Part shown: one piece after another, positions 17,098-25,740 of the stretch
Numbering within the stretch: the first letter of the stretch is position 1
How the letters are laid out: each line of letters opens with the position of its first letter
Source: Desulfococcaceae bacterium
GTDB taxonomy: Bacteria > Desulfobacterota > Desulfobacteria > Desulfobacterales > Desulfosalsimonadaceae
Reading direction: 5' to 3'
Assembly (NCBI GenBank): GCA_030145385.1
Contig: JAQYVU010000012.1
Coordinates: 1 to 64,000 of the forward strand
Length of the DNA: 64,000 nucleotides
Made by a program: the position numbers and the translations under genes
Notes under the pieces: generated by a model
Databases searched by the model: none
Seen by the model: only the letters and a program-made list of their open reading frames with translations
What the model was told of the DNA's origin: nothing

Positions 17098-18201
17098 TTA
17101 TCCGGCGCCTATATCTTCCGGTGCCCAGAACAGCACATCCACCCCGAAACGGAACCCGGGCGTGGCATCCCAGTCGTCCCGATTGTAAAAATTTACTTCC
17201 GGTCCCGCCTGCATAAACAGCCATTTTTTGTATATGTTTCTACGGTAAATATAGGATATTCGATACGTATCAACAATGCCGGTACCGGTTTTGTGTCCAA
17301 AAACACTGAATTTAATTCCATGACCGCGATCCAGATTTTTAAAGGTGCCCTTGGTGCTGAAACCAATCAGAAAAGACTGTTCCCATTCGATACCTTCGGT
17401 GGCTTCAGTGTATCGGGCGGCAGAAAAAGATCGGAGCAGCAGCTTTTCTCTGGGCAGCCAGTCGAGTCTGAGTGATGTGAGTCCGCCCAATCCGGTTTCA
17501 TCACTGAACCAAAATCCTTTTTGCGTAGGAATGATATGAAAATTATCCCATTCGAAATGGGGCCGGAATACCATTCCTGCAAAATACGCCGGCGACAGGT
17601 TGACCCGGACGCCGGCATAAGAATTCAGGTAGGGGAAACGTCTAAACGCTGAAATCAACTCAAGGCCTATCAATAGGGGATTTTCCACTTCATCCGGATC
17701 TTCTCCGGGAAGTTCATCCGGCTCCGACGTACTAATAAAAAGACCGAAGCGCCCTTTTGTTTTAGGTAATTTTATATCCGCACGAAAATCAAGATCCACG
17801 CCGAATTGCAGACCGCCTTTTTCCTCAAATTTGGTATTAATGGCAAGGTTAAAACGGGATCGTCGCAGCGTCGGCAGGTCCTCCTCCTGTTCTTCTCCGA
17901 GAAAATCGTCGGCCTGAAATACAAAACTATGTATCGCATCGTTGGTTGCGTCATAAACACTATCCATCCAGTTCTGCTGTGAATCGGGGTCCTCGCTTTC
18001 CAAAGACTCCTCAATTTTATCGGAAATTTCATCATGCTCAGTGTCTATGATTGCGGAATCAATTGATTCGGACAACAAATTTTCAGTTTCAGTTAAAGAC
18101 AAATCATCATTGACTGAAGTTGAAAAAAGAGGTGAAGTGTATAAAATTGAGATAAAAAAGATAAAGGGAAGTAATATTAAAGTTTTTAACTGCAAGTCCA
18201 T
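17098..18201 (-). CDS. Exported outer-membrane-type protein, copy 1
   Basis: A 367-aa protein with a signal sequence (about 1-29), an acidic low-complexity stretch (residues 35-75, many E, D, S) and then barrel-like strands such as RFNLAINTKF, VDLDFRADIKLP, YAGVRVNLSPAYFAGMVFRP and SYIYRRNIYKKWLFMQAGPEV. No named family was recognised. It pairs with the DUF3108 gene downstream and has a paralogue at 42580-43731. Upstream of the ATG the in-frame codons match the paralogue (NSSISG versus NTISG) but a TAA interrupts them, so this copy begins later and has a poor ribosome site. Confidence 0.7.
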   Translation of the reverse strand: MDLQLKTLILLPFIFFISILYTSPLFSTSVNDDLSLTETENLLSESIDSAIIDTEHDEISDKIEESLESEDPDSQQNWMDSVYDATNDAIHSFVFQADDFLGEEQEEDLPTLRRSRFNLAINTKFEEKGGLQFGVDLDFRADIKLPKTKGRFGLFISTSEPDELPGEDPDEVENPLLIGLELISAFRRFPYLNSYAGVRVNLSPAYFAGMVFRPHFEWDNFHIIPTQKGFWFSDETGLGGLTSLRLDWLPREKLLLRSFSAARYTEATEGIEWEQSFLIGFSTKGTFKNLDRGHGIKFSVFGHKTGTGIVDTYRISYIYRRNIYKKWLFMQAGPEVNFYNRDDWDATPGFRFGVDVLFWAPEDIGAG

Positions 18202-18253
18202 GCCGGAGATACTCGAATTTTAAGGAAATGGAAATTTTTTTAGCTCGAAGCGG

Positions 18254-18381
18254 TTTCAAAACCTCAGATCGGCGTCGAGATCAAGGCGCGGGCTTACGAA
18301 AAAACGCATCATATTGGGCATATGTGAGTATTTTGAGAAAGCCCGCAACACAGATATCGGTGCTTAAATGGGGTTTTGAAA
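18254..18381. repeat. 128-bp imperfect palindrome
   Basis: Outer arms TTTCAAAACC and GGTTTTGAAA, inner arms GCGGGCTT and AAGCCCGC around an AT-rich centre. Its layout resembles the palindrome at 16981. It lies between the barrel gene and the terminator at 18399. Confidence 0.6.
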
Positions 18382-18398
18382 TGTCTTCTCGTGTTGTT

Positions 18399-18438
18399 AA
18401 AGATAAATCCCCCCCACGTTTGGAGGGGGTTTATCTTT
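18399..18438 (-). terminator. Strong hairpin terminator after the tandem-domain lipoprotein gene
   Basis: The arms AAAGATAAATCCCCC and GGGGGTTTATCTTT form a stem of about 14 bp with one bulge. It works in either direction and lies 18 bp after the minus-strand stop at 18456. A decayed counterpart is at 43751-43772 in the second locus. Confidence 0.75.
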
Positions 18439-18455
18439 ATGCGAAAATGATGCCT

Positions 18456-19049
18456 TTATTTTTTATCCGCCGGACGGACGGTAATGGCAACCGCTTCCGT
18501 GTATTTGGCTGAAACCTCATCCCCTTTTTTGATATTTTTGAAATTTTCAACGCTTTCATCAACTTCCACGGTAAACACGTTTCCCCTCGGGCCTTTTAAA
18601 TCAACAGTCCGGTTTTCATAATCAATGTCTTCAACAATTGCCCTGACACTAATAACGTTATATACCTTACCTTCGGGTTTCTGCCCTTCAGGCGCCCGGG
18701 TCATAGCCCCGCCGGAAACCAAAGTCGGGTCTTGTCCCGATCCTTTTTCGAGATTGATGGCAATGGAAGCATGATATTGAATATCCAAGAGATCGCCGAC
18801 TTCCACTTCCTTAAAATTATAAGCTTCTTCATCAACATAAAAGGTCATGGAATTTCCTTTCGGACCTTTAAGGGTAACATGCCGTGTATCGTAATCAATT
18901 GCTTCCACAGTTGCAGTGACGGCTAATTCTTCGGACAGATCCAAGGATGGTTTTTCACAATCATTTTTCAAGTGACAGCATCCTGAAGCAGCCATGCTCA
19001 ATAAAAAAACGGTCAGGACAATAAAAATTAACTTCGTGTTTCTGCTCAT
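18456..19049 (-). CDS. Lipoprotein with two tandem small beta domains
   Basis: A 197-aa lipoprotein (lipobox AASGC, Cys24). The mature part holds two copies of a ~57-aa unit: VEAIDYDTRHVTLKGPKGN (near 45) and VEDIDYENRTVDLKGPRGN (near 140), each followed by a valine-rich strand, NFKxxxxGD and an AI-ending strand. The pattern suggests a small OB- or SH3-like beta fold; no named family is claimed. TAAAGGAGATGA precedes the ATG at 19049, which excludes the longer frame. A 24-codon remnant of a paralogue is at 43805-43879. Confidence 0.78.
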   Translation of the reverse strand: MSRNTKLIFIVLTVFLLSMAASGCCHLKNDCEKPSLDLSEELAVTATVEAIDYDTRHVTLKGPKGNSMTFYVDEEAYNFKEVEVGDLLDIQYHASIAINLEKGSGQDPTLVSGGAMTRAPEGQKPEGKVYNVISVRAIVEDIDYENRTVDLKGPRGNVFTVEVDESVENFKNIKKGDEVSAKYTEAVAITVRPADKK

Positions 19050-19225
19050 CTGTTCATCTCCTTTAGTTTGTTTTTGAAGTTGTCTATACTGCCTATGAAA
19101 AAACACTTAGAGTTCTTTTTTTACATATAATAATCAGTGTTCCGGCAAATAGTTTTTTTTGAATTTACATAGGGTTGCAAAAAATATTTCATAAAAATCA
19201 CCGTTTTTAAAAGATGATAATGATC

Positions 19226-21211
19226 TTATTGGTAAAAAGCTGATTTTGATAATCCCACTTTTCTTTTCTTTCTCAGCGCATCCAGATGTTCAATGAGAAT
19301 CCGTCTTACTTCTTCTATTACCAGCGGTTCCGTCTGACAGCTATGACCATAGGGTACCACAAGTTCGGATTCAACTCCGTCAATATGCGCACTTTTGTAT
19401 GAGACAACCCCGTCATCTCCATCCGGCGGCTGCTCGTCACCACTGATCGCGATTATTGAGTGCGCCTTGACATTTTCCGGAAATGGCAGTTCTGCAATGG
19501 CCAGCAGAGACGGATTATCAGGTGCCATGCTGTCAATACTTGTTCTTGCCATGCTGGATCTCACTTGTCCCGCTACTGAAAACCGCTTGGAAAGGTTGAA
19601 AAGATCTGTCGCGGTCTGGACGACTTCCCTTGGCAGGGCGACCAGACGCGCTGCCATTCGGCGGGCCAAAGATCCGGCCAGAATGCTTCCCCGGTGGGGC
19701 GTGGCAATAAAAATGACGCGACGAACCTCCGGCAAAGGATGAATAACAGCATACTGCCTGACAAGTTCCTGTTCTTTTGGCTTAAGGTCAAGCTCTTTGA
19801 GTGTTTTTCCGGTAACTGTTTTGATAATTGTTTCACCGGTTTCAACCGCAGTTAATCTCGTCAGCAGGCCTCCCTGGCTGTGGCCCATTACCACGATATT
19901 TTTTAAAGCCGAATCCTGACCGGACGGATCAAATTTCCTGACCTGATTTTCAATGGATTCCCTCAAATGTTTCGCGGAAAAAACAACCGGTTTTCCGCTG
20001 TCATACAGATAAAGCCAGACCTGAAAATGCTGGCGTATTTGAGGATCACCCGCCAGCGTGTTGAGCATCTCCGCCCACCAGAACGGACTGCTCATGGTTC
20101 CATGTATCAGCACAAGCGGAATCAGACCCTGTTTATATGGTTGAACCGGGTAGATCCCCGGTTTAAAAAGCGAACGTCCCATACGAAATAAATTTCGGCC
20201 CATACTCCACAAAATCGGATCATTGAGTGAATAGGCAAGTGGGGCGGTCAAATCCATTTCAAGGGGGACTTTTTTGTCGTTGATCATGATTTCGTTTTCA
20301 GCCATGGTGGAAAGAGTACTGACTTCTCCGGAACAATTACCTTCCTCAAGATTTTCAATGCTCCCCTTAATTTCTAAAAAAATGGTCGCCGAGACGGCTG
20401 ATGCCACCGGCTGTCCAGGACGTTTTTTTCGGACTGCAATAATCGGGGCACCCAGTCCGGGTTCCCGGTTCCGAACGCTTAACCCATGAACTTCAAACGT
20501 ATCAGCCGGCAAAATTGTGGCAAACTCATCGGGGTTCCAGGGCATTTCAAGTTTTTTGACAGACAGGTTAATAGCACCCACAGGCAACGGCAGGGAGTTT
20601 TCTTTTATTTCAACCTTGCCTTCAGAGAAAGTCAGCACATTTGAAAGGCTCCTGTTATATAAATCACAGGCCATTCGGAACCGTCGGTCAAATGATCCGG
20701 GCGGTGGATCGCTGCCCTCGCCCAGCAGAAAAAGATAAGCATACACGGCTGAGCCCAGATAATATTTTTTCGGACTGATCGGCTCATGTGTTGGAAAGAT
20801 TCCATCCGGATTCATCGGGGAATAATAGAATTCCCGATTATCAATCACCTGTTGTGACTGATCCGCTTCGGCTTTATGGGCAACCAGAAAACATAATTCA
20901 GACAGGGACAACAGCAAATCCCTTCTTTCATCATGACAGGCAATATCATGAAGTTTTTTGATGAATTGTACCGGGTCTGCCAAAAAGTCATCATCCGGTA
21001 ATCCATGACGGTGAAGAATAACAGAGGTGTAACTGCTGTATTCATTCGATGTGAGCGCACTGCTGTTAATCTGACTGTAGACGGCAGATTCATTCACCCG
21101 GGAAACGCCGACCGGTGTCGCGCATCCGAAAGTCAACAAAACGAAAAACACAACCAGCCCGAACAATAACGGGCGCGAAATCATATCTTTAATATAAAAT
21201 CGATTTACCAT
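19226..21211 (-). CDS. Large alpha/beta-hydrolase lipoprotein
   Basis: A 661-aa lipoprotein (lipobox LTFGC, Cys30). Residues 30-350 form a helical and then beta-rich domain of unknown type. From 365 a lipase-like alpha/beta hydrolase domain follows: oxyanion LIHGT (368-372), nucleophile elbow GHSQGG (443-448, Ser445), FIATPHRGS and a late YGHS histidine near 623. Probably a periplasmic or outer-membrane esterase or lipase; the substrate is unknown. The start is 2 bp from the stop of the DUF4105 gene, indicating a two-gene operon. Confidence 0.82.
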   Translation of the reverse strand: MVNRFYIKDMISRPLLFGLVVFFVLLTFGCATPVGVSRVNESAVYSQINSSALTSNEYSSYTSVILHRHGLPDDDFLADPVQFIKKLHDIACHDERRDLLLSLSELCFLVAHKAEADQSQQVIDNREFYYSPMNPDGIFPTHEPISPKKYYLGSAVYAYLFLLGEGSDPPPGSFDRRFRMACDLYNRSLSNVLTFSEGKVEIKENSLPLPVGAINLSVKKLEMPWNPDEFATILPADTFEVHGLSVRNREPGLGAPIIAVRKKRPGQPVASAVSATIFLEIKGSIENLEEGNCSGEVSTLSTMAENEIMINDKKVPLEMDLTAPLAYSLNDPILWSMGRNLFRMGRSLFKPGIYPVQPYKQGLIPLVLIHGTMSSPFWWAEMLNTLAGDPQIRQHFQVWLYLYDSGKPVVFSAKHLRESIENQVRKFDPSGQDSALKNIVVMGHSQGGLLTRLTAVETGETIIKTVTGKTLKELDLKPKEQELVRQYAVIHPLPEVRRVIFIATPHRGSILAGSLARRMAARLVALPREVVQTATDLFNLSKRFSVAGQVRSSMARTSIDSMAPDNPSLLAIAELPFPENVKAHSIIAISGDEQPPDGDDGVVSYKSAHIDGVESELVVPYGHSCQTEPLVIEEVRRILIEHLDALRKKRKVGLSKSAFYQ

Positions 21212-21212
21212 T

Positions 21213-22286
21213 TTATTCTCCTGTACCGGGCCGCCAGTCCATGCCCGGGGGCCCGCTGCGGATTATTTTGGAAAAATCCGGTGAATCGTTAGCCGATTTG
21301 GCGCGGTCGTTGATACGGCTTTTTTGCTTAAGTTCATTAAACGGCAAGGATGTATCAATGGTTTTGTTTTCATATGCGCGACGGTCCCATAAGCCATTTA
21401 AGATTATTGACCAGTGCCATTTTGCTCTGCCAGGGGCCGCATGCTTTCGGGCCAGACGGAACCCGCTGGTCATGCAGTTTTCGGTCAGCGCATTATACCA
21501 TTCCGGATAATCATGAAGCTGGTTGATCCGTTGAATATATTCCATCAGTCCATTTCGCGCATTATCCAGAGAAGCTATTTTCAGGCGATACAAATAGACG
21601 TCTTCTCCCTGCCTGAAATTCGTCCGAAGCCGGACCATGTCTCTTTCATCACCCACGATATAGATCAGCTCATACTGTCTGAAAAAGCCTTTAACCGCGG
21701 AATAGTCTTCACCTTCTTCCTTGCGCGTTTCAATGGAGAAACAAAGATAACGATCGCCTTCAAATCCGAAGCTGATCATGGCATGAGCGACATATGTCAG
21801 CCCCCAGTCGGTGAGCATCAAATCGATGCTTTGCAGTTTCGACAAATCATATGTCCGTGTTTCATATCTCGGGATGTAGTCGGTCTCGGTAATATAATCG
21901 CAATTTCTCACATTATGCACAACGACCCGGTTACCGGTTATTTCGGCATAGGGCATTTTCGCAACATCTGGCTGCCAGCGGCGATCATGGGACGGCTGCA
22001 TCAGAAAAAAAGACGCCAGGGGAATTAAAAAAGCCAGCAGACAAAGTAGGGGCACCCGTCGTTTCGGTGCTGTGATAATTGCACCTGTATGCGCGGAGAC
22101 ATACAAAACCATAACAGCCATGCAAACCCAATGCGGCCAGCTTCCGAACCACAGAGAAAGAAGTCCCCATGTAAAAAATGGCAGAAAAATCAGTGCGTAA
22201 AGGAGTCGGGCCCCCCATTCTGCAGAACTCCTTCGAACCTTATTTTTTACCTGTCTGCTCGCGGTTTTTTGTCTCCCCATATTCAT
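21213..22286 (-). CDS. DUF4105 (Lnb N-terminal periplasmic domain) membrane protein
   Basis: A 357-aa protein with three N-terminal membrane helices (about 25-105) and a periplasmic domain. The domain carries DUF4105-type motifs: VHNVRNCDYITETDYIPRYE, SIDLMLTDWG, HAMISFGFEGDRYLCFSIE and, later, YNALTENCMTSGFRLAR with a conserved cysteine. Proteins with this domain resemble NlpC/P60-like cysteine peptidases or lipid-modifying enzymes. GGAGGTG precedes the ATG at 22286, which excludes the longer frame. It overlaps closely with the downstream hydrolase lipoprotein gene, so the pair probably acts together in the envelope. Confidence 0.8.
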   Translation of the reverse strand: MNMGRQKTASRQVKNKVRRSSAEWGARLLYALIFLPFFTWGLLSLWFGSWPHWVCMAVMVLYVSAHTGAIITAPKRRVPLLCLLAFLIPLASFFLMQPSHDRRWQPDVAKMPYAEITGNRVVVHNVRNCDYITETDYIPRYETRTYDLSKLQSIDLMLTDWGLTYVAHAMISFGFEGDRYLCFSIETRKEEGEDYSAVKGFFRQYELIYIVGDERDMVRLRTNFRQGEDVYLYRLKIASLDNARNGLMEYIQRINQLHDYPEWYNALTENCMTSGFRLARKHAAPGRAKWHWSIILNGLWDRRAYENKTIDTSLPFNELKQKSRINDRAKSANDSPDFSKIIRSGPPGMDWRPGTGE

Positions 22287-22519
22287 TAAGTAGCACCTCC
22301 ATAAAAGGATCAAAAAATATTTACTGTTTTTTGCAATCAGTTTATCAATTCCCGATTTAACCGGTTGTTGAAAAACGTGATGGATGCAGTCAATTTGAGG
22401 CCATCAGACATTGTTCCGAGCCAAAGGCCTTAGACATGAAATCATTTCCACACACTTTTGACATAGAAGAAGATCCACATGTCACCAGCATCAAAAAAGG
22501 TAAGAATAAGACCAGGCCC

Positions 22520-24223
22520 CTATGGATTGCTAATCTTTTCAATTAGTTTTTCTGCTTCTTCTTTATACGTTTCTGCCCGTTTTGAAAAGAAGTCACTTGT
22601 AACCTCGTCATAGGGCGCATAACCATCTGAAACGGCAACAATCCCCGGCCTTGACCATGCATAGATTTTTACCTTACCGGCTGTCTCTTCAGATAATTTT
22701 TGTTCCAGCACCTTAACTTCTTCATCTGAAAAAACCCGCTTGCCCGTCAGTTCAAGCAGAAAACAGTAGCATCCATCCACAAAGGAACCATTGGTATTTT
22801 CCAAAAAAATATCCTCATGCCCAATGAAGTGGTCTTCCAGATAGGCTAAGCCTTTTGCAATCACCTTCCTTTGCTCAGTGGTTAGAAGATACTCAAGCGG
22901 CGCCCACTGATAGCGGATCATTCCATTTTTACTATACAAATCAAACTGCACCTGACGGACCATGAGCCGAATATGTGGTTTTTCAAGCGCCCGCTGAAGG
23001 CTCTCTTCCAGAATAGAAATTTCATTTCCCGATATTTTCCGGATACCTAAAACAGAGGCAAATATTGTGGGATGTTCATCAGCTTCAATAACGTCAACAT
23101 CAAGCAGAACAATGCCGAATTGAGATGCTGTATACTCCCGGATAATCTGTTCAGCAGCCCTTGTCAATTTGACCTTTGGGTGCAGTTTTTCGCTGACAAA
23201 AAATCCGTCCAGATCATTGGTCACAATCTTGTTCGCGGATCCGGCCGACGAAATATCCCGCGACATCACACTCCGGATAATCAGTTCAGTGGACATTCCA
23301 ACAGACTCGGCCATCCGGTTTTCAATCCTTTTCACCTCCCTGGGTGAAATGATTGTGGATGAATGAATATTTGCCAGGACATAGAGTTTATCCCCATGAA
23401 TTTCATACATCATCTTTTCCATTCCTGTCACAGGCATGGCGGAGATCTCAGCAGAAAGCAGGGTGTGGATTTTAAGTTCTATTTGTTTTTCCCAGGCAAT
23501 TTTAAACAGCGCATGGGTTAAAAAAACCGCAACTACAAAAAAACTGACAACGACGATGCCAAATCGCTTGATAATATCCTTTTTGGATAGGGTCCCAAAA
23601 TTTCGCGCCAGGCCGAAAACCGTAAAGGTAATTGATGCAACCAGTAAAATGGATAGAAAGTTGGCAAAAAATAACAAAAAAGAGCCAATACCGCCGGCGT
23701 AGGCACCCAGCGAAAAGCATATTCCGGAATTGGCCAGGGGCGGTACAATGGCCGTGGCAATGGCAACCCCCGGAAGCGCCGGGCTGATTTTTTCGTCAAC
23801 CATTGCATAGGAACCCGCGAACCCGGCGAGAACAGCGACCAGAAGATCAAAGAGATTCGGCTCTGTCCGGGACAGCATTTCAGGTGTCGCCTCAATAATG
23901 GGGGCCAGGGAGCCCAGAATAAACCCCATGAAAACGGATGCCACGACGCCGACGACTTCGGCCCGAATGGACCTGCCCAGTAGTTCCGTGTTGCCGCGGA
24001 TGAGGGCGAGCGTCATCCCGAAAATAGGCGTCATCAAAGGCGCAACGAGCATGGCTCCGATAACCACCGCCGTGCTGTTGGTAACCAGCCCTAAACCGGC
24101 AATAAGCGTCGAAACCGCTACCAGGATATAGAATCGGAGCCCCGGCTCCGACCCTTCTTTTACCTCCTGATAGATTGTGCGAAACCGTTCGGGGGATACC
24201 TGAAACCGGCCATTGTTTTTCAT
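22520..24223 (-). CDS. DUF389 / TIGR00341-family inner membrane protein
   Basis: A 567-aa protein whose first ~240 residues are five or six membrane helices. They include the DUF389 signatures VTNSTAVVIGAMLVAPLMTPI (near 46) and GVAIATAIVPPLANSGICF (near 150). The C-terminal ~320 residues form a soluble, repeated alpha/beta part like BON-type domains (IIREYTASQFGIVLLDVDVIE). Function is unknown; the domain is widespread and sometimes linked to mechanosensing or transport. GGAGAGA precedes the ATG. It follows the Omp85-type gene. Confidence 0.85.
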   Translation of the reverse strand: MKNNGRFQVSPERFRTIYQEVKEGSEPGLRFYILVAVSTLIAGLGLVTNSTAVVIGAMLVAPLMTPIFGMTLALIRGNTELLGRSIRAEVVGVVASVFMGFILGSLAPIIEATPEMLSRTEPNLFDLLVAVLAGFAGSYAMVDEKISPALPGVAIATAIVPPLANSGICFSLGAYAGGIGSFLLFFANFLSILLVASITFTVFGLARNFGTLSKKDIIKRFGIVVVSFFVVAVFLTHALFKIAWEKQIELKIHTLLSAEISAMPVTGMEKMMYEIHGDKLYVLANIHSSTIISPREVKRIENRMAESVGMSTELIIRSVMSRDISSAGSANKIVTNDLDGFFVSEKLHPKVKLTRAAEQIIREYTASQFGIVLLDVDVIEADEHPTIFASVLGIRKISGNEISILEESLQRALEKPHIRLMVRQVQFDLYSKNGMIRYQWAPLEYLLTTEQRKVIAKGLAYLEDHFIGHEDIFLENTNGSFVDGCYCFLLELTGKRVFSDEEVKVLEQKLSEETAGKVKIYAWSRPGIVAVSDGYAPYDEVTSDFFSKRAETYKEEAEKLIEKISNP

Positions 24224-24369
24224 GTCGCTATATCTCTCCTATACCCGTTATGGCTTTCTTCTTTCAAAACACGCTGGTCAGATTAGACGCAATTATAAAT
24301 CTTATACAATATATCAAATGGTTAAAATCAGTTCTTCGACAAAGCGCTCTCAAAGATAGTTGATTGTTC

Positions 24370-25740
24370 TTAAAATGGATGCCCGATAAACAGTTGCGCA
24401 AAGGCATCTTCATCTGAAAACGCAAAATCCGCCCGGAGGATAATATTATTGGCCATCGCCCGGACACCCGTTCCCAAAGACCATTTCATGTTTGAATGAA
24501 GCTCATTGAAACTCCAGTTGGGCGCCACCCGCCCCAGGTCGGAAAACCCCACCAGCTGAATCCAGTCCACATCCAGGCGATTGTCTAATGTAAAATCTTT
24601 TAATGGATTCCAGTTAAGCGTATGGCGGTATTCCATTCCATAGTAGATGGCGGACCGGTCATTAAAACGGGTTGCAGGATAACCGCGAAGCCGGAACAAC
24701 CCACCCAGATTGGCACCCTTGTATGTTGGCGGACGGTGATAAATAGCATTGCCGTTCTCCGTATGGGAATTGTTCCATGACACGCAGTCCGTGGTCCAGA
24801 AATTAAATGTGACCACGCGCTGGCGGGCTGTTTCTGAAGGGCCTAAATTGAAATATTTATCCAGTTCAAAACCGATTACGGACCATGGGCGGGAACTCCC
24901 GAATTCACCCCAGTCGCCGGAAAAATAAATCCGCTGGGAACTTCCACGGGACGGATTCAGCCGGAAATCGGTATTGTCATAATATATCGCCACATCTGTA
25001 CCGGCTGTTTTCTGGATGATATCGGCGTCATCATTATCAAGGGTCTGGTTTCGGTAAAACGGCTTCAGCTCCAAATAGGTCCGGCCGGTTGCAAATGGAT
25101 TCCAGGAATCTACGCCTTCATCGGCATAAACACAAACCCCGTTTTCCAGTTTACGTGTGGGCATAAAAGTGTCCTTGCCGTGGCCGATGGGCAGAAGATA
25201 CCTGATTCTGAAGTCAACCCAGAAATCATCCCCGTCCGCTTCAATAAAATTATCCTTGGAAGAGTCATTGCTCCCGGCATCTTCATCCGGAAATTCCGGA
25301 TTGTTGATGGTATAAGACTGAATATTTTCAAAGCTGCCCACAGACGTCTGGGGATCTAAAATAATCCGTTTACAAAATGGGACCCGGTAATTTCGTACCA
25401 TCAGAAACAGCATATAGGTCCCCTGTGCGCTTATCAGGCCGGTTCCCACGGTCAGCATCCGGTCCTGGCCATACCCTTCAGCAACGGCAGCTACTCCCAG
25501 TCCGGTGCCGATGGTGGAATTATAAAACGGATACGGCACCACCAGCATGCGTTTGGGAGGACGTTCCGCTGCCGGTGGTTCAACCGCATCGATAATTTTG
25601 AGTTCATCAGCATATCCCGATGAACAAAAAAACATCAGAAACAGAATCACCAGGCAGTAGTTGAAAAGAGGTGCCGGTTTCCGCAATAAACTTCTTAATA
25701 AAAGCCTTCGATGTTGGAAGTTTTTTTTATCCATTTTCAT
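24370..25740 (-). CDS. Omp85/BamA-TamA family outer membrane barrel protein
   Basis: A 456-aa protein with a long signal sequence (about 1-45, ending SSGYADE). The barrel part contains the Omp85 loop motif LFRLRGYPATRF near residue 345 and ends in FAQLFIGHPF. No POTRA domains are evident. Its start lies inside the last codons of the mechanosensitive channel gene (overlap 14 bp), so the two are translationally coupled. It is distinct from the Omp85-type protein at 12842, but the shared fold suggests a role in export or lipid handling at the outer membrane. Confidence 0.82.
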   Translation of the reverse strand: MKMDKKNFQHRRLLLRSLLRKPAPLFNYCLVILFLMFFCSSGYADELKIIDAVEPPAAERPPKRMLVVPYPFYNSTIGTGLGVAAVAEGYGQDRMLTVGTGLISAQGTYMLFLMVRNYRVPFCKRIILDPQTSVGSFENIQSYTINNPEFPDEDAGSNDSSKDNFIEADGDDFWVDFRIRYLLPIGHGKDTFMPTRKLENGVCVYADEGVDSWNPFATGRTYLELKPFYRNQTLDNDDADIIQKTAGTDVAIYYDNTDFRLNPSRGSSQRIYFSGDWGEFGSSRPWSVIGFELDKYFNLGPSETARQRVVTFNFWTTDCVSWNNSHTENGNAIYHRPPTYKGANLGGLFRLRGYPATRFNDRSAIYYGMEYRHTLNWNPLKDFTLDNRLDVDWIQLVGFSDLGRVAPNWSFNELHSNMKWSLGTGVRAMANNIILRADFAFSDEDAFAQLFIGHPF

